Positions 8,089 through 14,822 are shown, counted from the first letter of the stretch. The stretch: 16,325 nucleotides of DNA from JAICTV01 sp035634055 (GCA_035634055.1 DASQDR010000004.1:1-16325), one strand, 5' to 3'. A program made the numbers and translations. The notes: generated by a model from the letters alone, not told the origin.

Positions 8089-9090
8089 TCAGGGATGGGC
8101 CGATGCGGGCGCGGCCGACGGCGCGACGCCCAGGGTGTGGACGATCTTGGCGGCGGTCTCCTCCACCGCCTGGTTGGTCACGTCGATGACCGGCCAGCCC
8201 TGCCTGCGGAAGAGGTCGCGCACCCACGCGATTTCCTTGGCGACCTCGCGCGGGTCGGTGTAGCGGTCGCCGGCGTCCATGCGCCACTGCTGCCCGCGGC
8301 GGTGGCGGATCTCGGCCAGCACGCGCGGCTCGATCGCCAGGCCGACGACCTTCGGCTGCCCCAGCTCCAGCAGCTCGCGCGGCGGCTGGACCTGCGGGGC
8401 CAGCGAGACGTTAGCGACGCGGTAGCCGAGCTGCGCGAGGTAGATGCTGGTCGGCGTCTTGCTCGTGCGCGACACGCCGACCAGGACGATGTCCGCCTCC
8501 GACAGCGATTGCAGCCCCAGCGAATCGTCGTGCTCGAGGGTGAACTCCAGCGCCCGGATCCGCCGCTGGTACGCCTCGTCAACGTGGTGCAGCAGGTCGT
8601 GGTTCCGCCCCGGCGTCAGGCCGGAGTGCTCGGCGATGAAGCGGACGAACGGGCCGGTCAGGTCGCAGCTTCCGACGCCGATCTTCTCGCAGCCGTCGGC
8701 GATGAGCCGCTTGTGCTGCGGGTCGAGCATGCCGTGGAAGACCATGCCCGGGCGGCGCGCGACCTGCTCGAGGACCGCCGCGATCTGCCGCGGCTCGCGC
8801 AGGAAGCCGCGGGTCTCTAGGGTGAACGCGGCGGGCGGGAACTGCGTGAGGATCGCCGTCAGCACGTGCCGCCCGAGGTTGCCGGTGGAGTCGGACAGGA
8901 CGTAGATCGGCGCGGGCGGGGCCGCGGGTGGCTTGTCCGGTGCGGCGGGCGGCCGCGTCGGTCGTGCCGCGGGCGACGGAGCTTGCGGGGCGGCCGCGCC
9001 TTTCCCGCGCGAATTCGTCCGTTTGGCTGGTGCGGACGCTCGGCGCAGCGTGGGGCGGGCAGCCTTGGGCGAAGCGGCGCGTTTTGCCAT
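8089..9090 (-). CDS. ppsR: Pyruvate, phosphate dikinase / PEP synthase regulatory protein (DUF299 family)
   Basis: Bifunctional regulator of 333 aa. Family members phosphorylate a threonine of PPDK or PEP synthase with ADP, inactivating it, and remove it by phosphorolysis with Pi, so setting pyruvate/PEP flux. The conserved core starts at residue 61 (PIYVLSDSTGN) and runs to about 325. The P-loop-like motif GVSRTSKTPTS spans about 205-215, and DAGDRYTDP and WPVIDVTNQAVEE follow. Members usually begin almost directly with the SDSTG motif, so the first 60 residues (Ala/Pro/Lys/Arg-rich, low complexity) are an unusual extension. ATG 9090 has GGAG 6 nt upstream, which supports translation of that extension. 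The target enzyme is not in the window, so whether it acts on PPDK or PEP synthase stays open. Confidence 0.93.
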   Translation of the reverse strand: MAKRAASPKAARPTLRRASAPAKRTNSRGKGAAAPQAPSPAARPTRPPAAPDKPPAAPPAPIYVLSDSTGNLGRHVLTAILTQFPPAAFTLETRGFLREPRQIAAVLEQVARRPGMVFHGMLDPQHKRLIADGCEKIGVGSCDLTGPFVRFIAEHSGLTPGRNHDLLHHVDEAYQRRIRALEFTLEHDDSLGLQSLSEADIVLVGVSRTSKTPTSIYLAQLGYRVANVSLAPQVQPPRELLELGQPKVVGLAIEPRVLAEIRHRRGQQWRMDAGDRYTDPREVAKEIAWVRDLFRRQGWPVIDVTNQAVEETAAKIVHTLGVAPSAAPASAHP

Positions 9091-9136
9091 GGTCAGCTCC
9101 GGCCCGGCGAGCCGCTCAATCGTGCGCGTGTCGCGC

Positions 9137-9146
9137 CACGATCGTG
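9137..9146. promoter_or_regulatory. Palindrome CACGATCGTG upstream of the PpsR-type gene
   Basis: A perfect 10-bp palindrome lies about 47 bp upstream of the ppsR-type start, in the 104-bp gap after the permease gene. A small operator or a chance GC-rich palindrome are both possible. I see no convincing minus-strand promoter hexamers around it. Confidence 0.2.
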
Positions 9147-9194
9147 CCTCGCGCGCGGGCGCTCGACTCGCGCTTCATCGCGACAAATAACGAA

Positions 9195-10103
9195 TTAGCC
9201 CTCAGAGCCGCCCAGCTCGCGCGACTGGAAGAGCCACATACCCACGGCCAGGGCGAAGGCGGCGTAGCCGGCGGCGTAGACCGCGGCGACGCCGGTGTTC
9301 GCCCAGATGAACCCCAGCGACACCCCGCGCGGGTCGGCCTCGTACATCGTGCCCGCCAACTTGATCGAGCTGTAGACCGTCAACTGCCGCAAATCGAACA
9401 TCTCCAGGTACGGCAGCAACAGGCTCACCACGTAGGCGAACGACCTGGCGAGCCAGGAGCGATCCGCCAGCGGCCCCGCCTCCAGCGGGAACAGGAAGCG
9501 CGTGAGGTTGCCGGCGATGTAGAGCAGGATCACCACCGGCAGGTTGACCACCAGCGAGAAGCGCGTGGAGAGCGCCACCCCAATGGCCGCCAGCACGCTG
9601 ATCTGGAGCCACATCAGCACCAGGCTGGGGAGCAGGCCCATGGTGTTCATCAGCCGCATCTCGAACACCTGCCGCAGCTCGCGGGCGTCGATGGAGCGGA
9701 CGCGGAGCTGGTAGTCGCCCGGCAGGCGCGCCCAGGTGCAGAGGATCAGGATGCCGCCCAGCACCGCGATCGCCAGGCCCGCCGAGGCGACGATGCCGAG
9801 GTACTTGCCGACCAGCACCTCCCACCGCCGGACCGGCTTGCTCATCAGCGTGAGCATGGTGCGGTCCTCGATCTCGTCGAAGATCGTGCGGCTGGTGGCG
9901 AAGAGCGTGACGATCAGGACCATCAGCAGGATCACGTCCAGGCCGACGGACTTGTACATGATCGTGTCTTCACCAAGGGTGAAGAACGGCAGCAGCGCGA
10001 AGATCCCGAGGATGACCGCGCCGAAGGCGAGCAGCAGCGGGTAGATCGGCTGGAGGATCGCCTCGAGGAACGTGTGACGGAGGATGACGAACGTGCGGTA
10101 CAT
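9195..10103 (-). CDS. ABC-2 type transporter permease subunit
   Basis: Integral membrane protein of 302 aa. Hydrophobic segments can be seen near residues 20-42, 54-70, 107-126, 157-178, 186-203, 216-233 and 267-290, giving about six to seven helices. The stretch FDEIEDRTMLTLMSKPVRRWEVLVGKYLG, read as positions about 75-103, is the cytoplasmic coupling region typical of ABC-2/NosY-like permeases, which pair with a separate ATPase to export or move a substrate. An extended loop of about 30 residues (about 127-156) follows the third helix. No ATP-binding subunit lies in the window, so the partner must be elsewhere. ATG 10103 has only a weak GAG-type SD. It follows the acylphosphatase gene by 39 nt on the same strand. 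The substrate is unknown. Confidence 0.85.
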   Translation of the reverse strand: MYRTFVILRHTFLEAILQPIYPLLLAFGAVILGIFALLPFFTLGEDTIMYKSVGLDVILLMVLIVTLFATSRTIFDEIEDRTMLTLMSKPVRRWEVLVGKYLGIVASAGLAIAVLGGILILCTWARLPGDYQLRVRSIDARELRQVFEMRLMNTMGLLPSLVLMWLQISVLAAIGVALSTRFSLVVNLPVVILLYIAGNLTRFLFPLEAGPLADRSWLARSFAYVVSLLLPYLEMFDLRQLTVYSSIKLAGTMYEADPRGVSLGFIWANTGVAAVYAAGYAAFALAVGMWLFQSRELGGSEG

Positions 10104-10142
10104 GGTTGGCTCGCGTATCGCTTGAGTGGTTGGGGCGGCAGT

Positions 10143-10412
10143 CTACCGCCTGACGGAGAAATCGGAAAACTCGCCGGTGGGCGGTGCGTCGTCGTCGAGC
10201 CGGCGCTTGATGAAGCCGTCCATCCGCTGCCCGAGCGCGCCCAGGAATTGCCCGACCTGCTCGCGCTCCCCCTCGGCCACCAGCTCGACCCGCCCGTCCG
10301 GCAGGTTGCGGACGTACCCGGTGACGTCGAAGCCCCGCGCCACGTCCTGCGCGGTGTAGCGAAACCCGACGCCCTGCACGTGGCCGATGAAGATGGAGCG
10401 GCGACGGACCAT
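10143..10412 (-). CDS. acyP: Acylphosphatase
   Basis: Small soluble enzyme of 89 aa, the usual length, that hydrolyses carboxyl-phosphate bonds such as those of acetyl or carbamoyl phosphate. The signature GHVQGVGFRY (residues 10-19) and GYVRNLPDGRVEL (32-44) are intact, with catalytic R18 and N36. The C-terminus FSDFSVRR is the usual final strand. The ATG lies 5 nt after the stop of the lipoprotein gene. An in-frame GTG three codons earlier overlaps that stop as GTGA, so translational coupling is likely whichever start is used. The C-terminal half has a longer-than-average acidic loop (DDDAPPTGE, 73-81). Confidence 0.96.
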   Translation of the reverse strand: MVRRRSIFIGHVQGVGFRYTAQDVARGFDVTGYVRNLPDGRVELVAEGEREQVGQFLGALGQRMDGFIKRRLDDDAPPTGEFSDFSVRR

Positions 10413-10417
10413 GTGCT

Positions 10418-11554
10418 TCACGCCGGGTGCATCATCCACTGCCGGCCGAACTGCTCGTAGGCGATCTTGCGGATGAACTGCTGGTACTCCAGGTCGATCT
10501 GGTCGAGCGGCTTGGCGAGGTAGTGCTCGAGCATCGGGCGGACGCTGGACGGGGACCAGGTGCTGCTGGCGCGGCTCATGGTGCCGGACGGGTCGAAGGG
10601 CGTGCCGGCGGCGGTGTCGGCCAGCAGCTTGCGGAACTGACCGCGGTACTGACCGTTGTTGTACTCCCACATGAACCGCGCGAACGCCCAGTTCTGCGCG
10701 TAGAACGCCTCGATCTTGTCCCCGGGCAGTTGCACCACGTCGCCGGCGTGCATGGCGATCAGCTTGTCCAGCGGCCAGAGCGCTTTGCCCTCGATGGCGT
10801 TGCGCAGCCCGAGCGTGCGGTTCGGGTTCAGCGACAAGTCCCAGCGCGGCAGCTCGCCGGGGAAGCGGACGTTCTCGAACATGCAGGCGGTCCCCTCTTC
10901 GAGGAACGGCGGCAGGCGGCCCTTGAAGTGGCGGGCGACGTACTGGTGCCAACCCTCGTGCGCGGTGACGGAATACGTCGCGGAATCGCCGACGTAGTAG
11001 GAGACGAACCAGTCGCCGATCGTGTACCCGCCGCGGGTGATCTGGAGGTAGACGGCGGCGTCGGCGCCGGTGTGGCGGGCGGTGAAGTCCGCCCACTCGC
11101 CGCGCTTGGCGAAGACGTAGCACTTCATCGGCCCGCGGCCGCTCTGGGGGGCGGTGGCGAACGCCTGGTACTGCGCGTAAGCCCCTTCCAGCACCTGCGG
11201 CAGGCGGCGCAGGACATCGGGATCGGAAATCGTCGTGTGGATCGCGTAGTGCTGAGTCTTGAGGATCTTGCCCGGCGACATGCTGTGCGCCCACGGCTCG
11301 GCCTCGACCGGCGACGGCGCCGCCGGCCCGGTCCAACCCGCGCCCGACTGCTCGAACGCCGCGCACCCGGCGCCTGCGAAGAGCAGCACCGCCGCGAGCA
11401 GCGCCGAAGCGACCGTCCCCGCGGCGCGCGGGCACCCGTGCGCACGCCAGGACCGGAACGTGCGCGAGGACGGACGCGAGCACGTGGGCCGATGCGGGCG
11501 CGGGGTCGTTTGCTGGCTTTGCCTTTTCACCACCTGGACATACCCTCTGCTCAT
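10418..11554 (-). CDS. DUF1570-type lipoprotein with a gluzincin-like HExxH motif
   Basis: Predicted secreted lipoprotein of 378 aa. Residues about 47-64 form a hydrophobic segment ending in a lipobox-like FAGAGC (Cys64). The mature part contains AHEGWHQ, a classic HExxH zinc motif (H199, E200, H203), followed by PFLEEGTA, where E219 or E220 could be the third ligand, as in gluzincin metallopeptidases and DUF1570 proteins. A second conserved patch, YAQNWAFARFMWEY, lies near 285-298. A zinc-dependent cell-envelope peptidase is the natural guess, but activity is inferred. The start is uncertain: ATG 11554 lacks an SD and gives a 46-residue basic stretch before the signal, while GTG 11533 has AGAGGG 9 nt upstream. 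The frame also runs on to 11827, but that part overlaps the divergent gene. It probably forms an operon with the acylphosphatase gene. Confidence 0.7.
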   Translation of the reverse strand: MSRGYVQVVKRQSQQTTPRPHRPTCSRPSSRTFRSWRAHGCPRAAGTVASALLAAVLLFAGAGCAAFEQSGAGWTGPAAPSPVEAEPWAHSMSPGKILKTQHYAIHTTISDPDVLRRLPQVLEGAYAQYQAFATAPQSGRGPMKCYVFAKRGEWADFTARHTGADAAVYLQITRGGYTIGDWFVSYYVGDSATYSVTAHEGWHQYVARHFKGRLPPFLEEGTACMFENVRFPGELPRWDLSLNPNRTLGLRNAIEGKALWPLDKLIAMHAGDVVQLPGDKIEAFYAQNWAFARFMWEYNNGQYRGQFRKLLADTAAGTPFDPSGTMSRASSTWSPSSVRPMLEHYLAKPLDQIDLEYQQFIRKIAYEQFGRQWMMHPA

Positions 11555-12236
11555 GCCATCGGTTCGCCTGGACGTGGTCAGCATCGGGACGCTCAGCCGC
11601 AACCGCCTTTGGAACGAGTCCGAAGCGGTGCGGACGGCGCACGCGACGACCACGTTGATCCGCTCGGGGAAGCGCCACATCCTGATCGACCCCGGCCTGC
11701 CGCCGCCGGCGCTGGCGGCCCGATTGTACGAGCGCACCGGGCTGCGGGCGGAGCAGATCGACACGGTTTTCCTGACCAGCTTCCGCCCGTCGCACCGGTT
11801 CGGCCTGCCGCTGCTCGCCAAGAGCAAGGTGCTGATCCACGAGCGCGAGCAGCAGGCGGCCAGCAGTCACCTTCGGCGGCTGATCGAGGAAGCGCCCGAG
11901 GCGGACCTCGACCGCGCCACCTTAGCCGAGGAGCTGAGATTGGTGGAGTCCCTCGCCACGCCCCAGGACCAGTTGGCGGACCAGGTCGATCTGTTCCCGC
12001 TGTTCGGTTACACGCCGGGGAACTGCGGGCTGCTGGTCGCCGCCCCCACCTACACCGCCGTGATCGCCGGCGACGCGGTGCCGACGCTGGACCACTTCCT
12101 CGCCGGTCAGGTGCTGCCGGACTCATACGACATCCGGGCGGCTCAGGAGGCGATGGGGGAGGTTTACGAGATCGCCGACCTGATCGTCCCGGGTCACGAC
12201 AACCTGTTCGCCAACCCGCGGGCGTCGGGGATGTGA
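11553..12236 (+). CDS. Metallo-beta-lactamase-fold protein with degenerate metal site
   Basis: A 227-aa soluble protein with the outline of the metallo-beta-lactamase hydrolase fold: an opening beta stretch (VRLDVVSIGTLSRN), HILIDPGLP (42-50), VFLTSFRPSHRFGLPL (72-87), GYTPGNCGLLV (152-162), VIAGDAVPT (170-178) and IVPGHDN (211-217). Active members read HxHxDH, TPGHT, GDA and GH at these places. Here the first motif is S76-F-R78-P-S80-H81 and the second has N157 for His. Only H81, D174 and H215 of the usual ligands remain. Normal two-zinc catalysis is therefore unlikely; it may be a pseudoenzyme, or bind one metal or a ligand. ATG 11553 fits the family N-terminus but has no SD, so the mRNA may be leaderless. 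It is divergent from the lipoprotein gene and monocistronic. Confidence 0.8.
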   Translation: MPSVRLDVVSIGTLSRNRLWNESEAVRTAHATTTLIRSGKRHILIDPGLPPPALAARLYERTGLRAEQIDTVFLTSFRPSHRFGLPLLAKSKVLIHEREQQAASSHLRRLIEEAPEADLDRATLAEELRLVESLATPQDQLADQVDLFPLFGYTPGNCGLLVAAPTYTAVIAGDAVPTLDHFLAGQVLPDSYDIRAAQEAMGEVYEIADLIVPGHDNLFANPRASGM

Positions 12237-12256
12237 CGCGGCGATGCGCGGGGGCA

Positions 12257-12601
12257 GATTGGGTTCGTTCTGCGCGGCGACGTGCCGGGACGCAGGTTCC
12301 CGCACGTCGCTGAACATCCCCGTGCGTCGCTGAACATCCCCGTGCGTCGTTGAACATTTCCGTGCGTCGTTGAACATCCCCGTGCGTCGTTGAACATTTC
12401 CGTGCATCAGTGTGCGCCCTTCGACGGATGGCGCTCGGGGGAGCGGGAGCGAGCGTGGATTGGCTTCGTTTGCGATCGACGACGGGGACTGGCTTCGTTT
12501 CGCGGGTGGTGAGGGGTCCGTGAGCAAAGACATCCGGGTCTTCGCTTCGCTCAGACACCGGCGTCTCGGGGGGCTTTCCTGGCGCCGGATTTGGGTTCGT
12601 T
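12257..12601. repeat. Four dispersed copies of a GATTGG(G/C)TTCGTT motif
   Basis: Near-identical motifs occur on the plus strand at 12257-12269 (GATTGGGTTCGTT), 12458-12470 (GATTGGCTTCGTT), 12487-12499 (GACTGGCTTCGTT) and 12588-12601 (GATTTGGGTTCGTT). Spacing is irregular, about 201, 29 and 101 bases. From general memory, similar motifs recur in planctomycete intergenic DNA, which I cannot check here. Confidence 0.5.
12301..12400. repeat. Tandem array of five 20-bp units
   Basis: Five head-to-tail 20-bp units start at 12301, 12321, 12341, 12361 and 12381, with consensus CGTGCGTCGTTGAACATCCC. The first is slightly divergent, and a decayed sixth begins at 12401 (CGTGCATCAG). Units 1, 2 and 4 end in CCC; units 3 and 5 end in TTC, so units 2-3 and 4-5 form a 40-bp higher-order repeat differing at one base. 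The period is close to two helical turns. There are no spacers, so this is not a CRISPR. Confidence 0.9.
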
Positions 12602-12684
12602 TTGACGTTTCACCCGTGCGCGAGGCGCGCCCGTCGCACAAAACGCCGGTGCCTGAGCGAAGCGAAGACCCGGATGTCTTTGCT
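12523..12684. repeat. 41-bp inverted repeat with 80-bp centre
   Basis: The arm at 12523-12563 begins AGCAAAGACATCCGGGTCTT and its complement at 12644-12684 ends AAGACCCGGATGTCTTTGCT; 40 of 41 positions pair. The 80-bp centre contains one TTCGTT-type motif and no gene. Both arms include a short AGCGAAGCGAAGA-type purine run. The structure resembles a miniature inverted-repeat element or a large cruciform, though no flanking duplication is evident. Confidence 0.85.
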
Positions 12685-12757
12685 CCTCCTGCGAGCGCCC
12701 GCACACTTACGCGCGCGCCGCGCCCGGTCATGGGTTGTCAAAGAGCAGGACGAGCGC

Positions 12758-12792
12758 CACCGCGCGTCCTCCCCCACCGCGCGCTCCTCCCC
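12758..12792. repeat. Pyrimidine-rich tandem duplication
   Basis: Two adjacent copies read CACCGCGCGTCCTCCCC (12758-12774) and CACCGCGCGCTCCTCCCC (12775-12792). They lie about 65 bases upstream of the rpsA -35 region, in a C-rich strand stretch. The role is unknown and may be a simple slippage duplication. Confidence 0.5.
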
Positions 12793-12856
12793 CCCTACGC
12801 GCGCACCATAGCAACTCAAATCACACATTGCGGCGGAAATCCTCCGCTTGCCTTCC

Positions 12857-12885
12857 TTTGCGGATCCCTCCCCCGCACCTATAAT
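12857..12885 (+). promoter_or_regulatory. Probable sigma-70 promoter of rpsA
   Basis: A perfect -10 hexamer, TATAAT, lies at 12880-12885. Seventeen bases upstream is TTTGCG (12857-12862), a weak -35. In such GC-rich DNA a perfect TATAAT in front of a ribosomal protein gene is notable. Transcription would start near 12892 and give a leader of about 165 nt. Confidence 0.6.
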
Positions 12886-12937
12886 CGCCCATTCCCCTCC
12901 CGCGCGGGCGTTCCGCCGGGGGACAACTGGGTTTGGT

Positions 12938-12965
12938 CCGCCCGGCGCGGCGTGGTCGCCGGCGG
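12938..12965 (+). promoter_or_regulatory. Bulged hairpin in the rpsA leader
   Basis: CCGCCCGGCG (12938-12947) pairs with CGCCGGCGG (12957-12965) with one bulged C and a 9-nt loop. It is the first of two GC-rich stems in the presumed leader. Function is inferred from position only. Confidence 0.35.
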
Positions 12966-13018
12966 TTCAACTTTTCCGCACAACGGGCCACGCGAGAACA
13001 GAAAGGTCAGGCGCCGGT

Positions 13019-13037
13019 CGCGCGGGCACGCCGCGCG
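13019..13037 (+). promoter_or_regulatory. Hairpin just upstream of the rpsA start codon
   Basis: CGCGCGG and CCGCGCG form a perfect 7-bp stem with loop GCACG, ending 18 nt before the ATG. The following 18 nt contain no Shine-Dalgarno match. E. coli rpsA is likewise SD-poor, depends on leader structure and is repressed by free S1; a similar arrangement here is an inference. Confidence 0.4.
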
Positions 13038-13055
13038 GGGTCGCCGCAACACGTT

Positions 13056-14822
13056 ATGGTCGATTTCAATCTCATCCACTCGCTCGGCAACTTCGACGCC
13101 GAGGTCGACACCGCCGTCATCGACGCCATCGGCGCCGATGCCGCGGCCGACATGGGCAAGCTGATTCAAGGCGACGAAGTTCAGGATTTCACCCCCGGCG
13201 CGATCATCAAGGGTCGCGTCAGCGGCATGGCCGGCGACGACTTCATCGTCGAGCTCGGGCTCAAGAGCGAGGGGATCCTCGAGCGCGGGGAGTTCGACGA
13301 CGCCGACAGCGTCAACCCCGGCGACGAGGTCCGCGTCCTGCTGGAAGACGTCGAGAGCGACACCGGTCTGGTGAAGATCAGCAAGCGCAAGGCTGATCGC
13401 ATCATCAACTGGGAAGCGATCATGAAGTCCAAGAAGGAGGGCGACCCCGTGGCCGGCAAGGTCACGAAGAAGATCAAGGGCGGCCTGCTGGTGGACATCG
13501 GCGTGCCGGTCTTCCTCCCCGCCAGCCAGGTGGACATCCGCCGACCGGGCGAGATCAGCGACTGGATCGGGCGGCACATCGACGCGGTCATCCTCAAGAT
13601 CGACGAGGAGCGGCGCAACATCGTCATCTCACGCCGCAAGATGATCGAGCAGCAGCGCGAGGAGCTGAAGAAGAAGACGCTGGAGAGCCTGACCATCGGG
13701 CAGATCATCAAGGGGACGGTCAAGAACATCGCCGACTTCGGCGCGTTCATCGACCTCGGCGGCATCGACGGGCTGCTGCACATCACCGACATGTCCTGGG
13801 GCCGCATCAACCACCCCAGCGAGATGCTCAAGATCGACCAGGAGATCGAGGTCAAGGTCCTGTCGATCGACAAGGACAAGGAGAAGATCGCGCTGGGGCT
13901 GAAGCAGAAGGACGCCAGCCCGTGGGAGAACATCGAGGCCAAGTACCCCGTCGGCTCGATCCACGAGGCCGAGGTGGTCAACATCATGTCTTACGGCGCG
14001 TTCTGCAAGCTGGAGGAAGGCGTTGAAGGCCTCGTCCACATCTCCGAGATGAGCTGGACCAAGCGCATCAACCACCCCAGCGAGGTCGTGACCGCCGAGC
14101 AGAAGGTTCACGTCAAGGTCCTGGAGATCAACAAGGACAAGCAGGAGATCTCGCTCGGCATGAAGCAGGTCGAGGAGAACCCCTGGGAGCGCGTGGCGGA
14201 GAAGTACCCGCCGGGCTCGGTGGTCTCCGGCAAGGTGCGCAACATCGCCAACTACGGCGCGTTCGTGGAGATCGAGGAAGGGATCGACGGGCTGCTGCAC
14301 GTCAGCGACCTGTCGTGGACCAAGAAGATCGGCCACCCGTCGGAAGTGCTCAAGAAGGGCGAGTACGTGCAGGCGGTCGTCCTCAGCGTCGACCAGGAGA
14401 AGCAGCGCATCGCGCTGGGCCTGAAGCAGATGACCGAGGACCCGTGGATCAACGCCATCCCCGAGGCCTACCGCCCGGGCATGGTGGTCAAGGGTCAGGT
14501 GACCAAGATCGCCAACTTCGGCGTGTTCGTCGAGCTCGCCCCGGGCCTGGAAGGCCTGCTGCACATCTCGGAAATCTCCGACCAGAAGGTGGAGAAGCCC
14601 GAGGACGTGCTGAAGGTCGGTCAGGACCTGGACGTGAAGATCCTCCGCGTCGATTCCGACGAGCGGAAGATCGGCCTGTCGCTCAAGCGCGCCCAGTGGG
14701 CGCAGGAAGAGGAGAAGCGCGAGGAGCAGCGCGCCGAGCGCGCCGTGAAGCGCGGCCTGCGCGGCGGCCTCGAAGGGGGCGAGAACTCCACCGGCCTGGG
14801 GGACCTCAAGCTCGGCCAGTAA
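13056..14822 (+). CDS. rpsA: 30S ribosomal protein S1 with six S1 domains
   Basis: S1 binds mRNA on the small ribosomal subunit and helps start translation, especially of messages lacking a Shine-Dalgarno. The protein has 588 aa, with six S1 (OB-fold) domains at about residues 45-115, 129-198, 216-289, 299-374, 385-460 and 475-548. The later four carry the clear signature, for example NIADFGAFIDL, GLLHITDMSW and INHPSE. The first two are more diverged, as in other S1 proteins where they dock on the ribosome. The C-terminus is a charged helix (EEEKREEQRAERAVKRG) then a Gly-rich tail. ATG 13056 is chosen because the protein then starts MVDFNLI just before an acidic N-terminal helix; the frame further upstream crosses the promoter. 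No SD is visible. A terminator follows the stop codon, so it is probably monocistronic. Confidence 0.96.
   Translation: MVDFNLIHSLGNFDAEVDTAVIDAIGADAAADMGKLIQGDEVQDFTPGAIIKGRVSGMAGDDFIVELGLKSEGILERGEFDDADSVNPGDEVRVLLEDVESDTGLVKISKRKADRIINWEAIMKSKKEGDPVAGKVTKKIKGGLLVDIGVPVFLPASQVDIRRPGEISDWIGRHIDAVILKIDEERRNIVISRRKMIEQQREELKKKTLESLTIGQIIKGTVKNIADFGAFIDLGGIDGLLHITDMSWGRINHPSEMLKIDQEIEVKVLSIDKDKEKIALGLKQKDASPWENIEAKYPVGSIHEAEVVNIMSYGAFCKLEEGVEGLVHISEMSWTKRINHPSEVVTAEQKVHVKVLEINKDKQEISLGMKQVEENPWERVAEKYPPGSVVSGKVRNIANYGAFVEIEEGIDGLLHVSDLSWTKKIGHPSEVLKKGEYVQAVVLSVDQEKQRIALGLKQMTEDPWINAIPEAYRPGMVVKGQVTKIANFGVFVELAPGLEGLLHISEISDQKVEKPEDVLKVGQDLDVKILRVDSDERKIGLSLKRAQWAQEEEKREEQRAERAVKRGLRGGLEGGENSTGLGDLKLGQ

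Larger units (their letters stand above)
12237..13055. other. Repeat-rich intergenic region of 819 bases before rpsA
   Basis: I see no credible gene here. Open frames across it are repetitive, run over into neighbouring genes and translate to Arg/Pro/Ser-rich text produced by the repeats. It holds a 20-bp tandem array, four copies of a short TTCGTT-type motif, a 41-bp inverted repeat, a pyrimidine-rich tandem duplication, and then the rpsA promoter and leader. No transposase or target-site duplication was seen. Confidence 0.7.

Noticed and set aside
7096..8820. Long plus-strand frame opposite the aldo/keto reductase and PpsR-type genes
   Set aside because: It spans two intact minus-strand genes and their gap, and carries no family motif.
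11555..11827. Extension of the lipoprotein frame to 11827
   Set aside because: It would lie wholly antisense to the conserved first third of the metallo-beta-lactamase-like gene and is Arg/Ser-rich with no conserved motif.
12301..12400. Possible CRISPR array
   Set aside because: The 20-bp units are directly adjacent with no unique spacers, and no cas gene is present.
12123..13164. Open frames on both strands across the repeat-rich spacer
   Set aside because: They overlap real genes at their ends, are made of repeated Arg/Pro/Ser-rich text from the repeats, and have no SD or recognisable domain.
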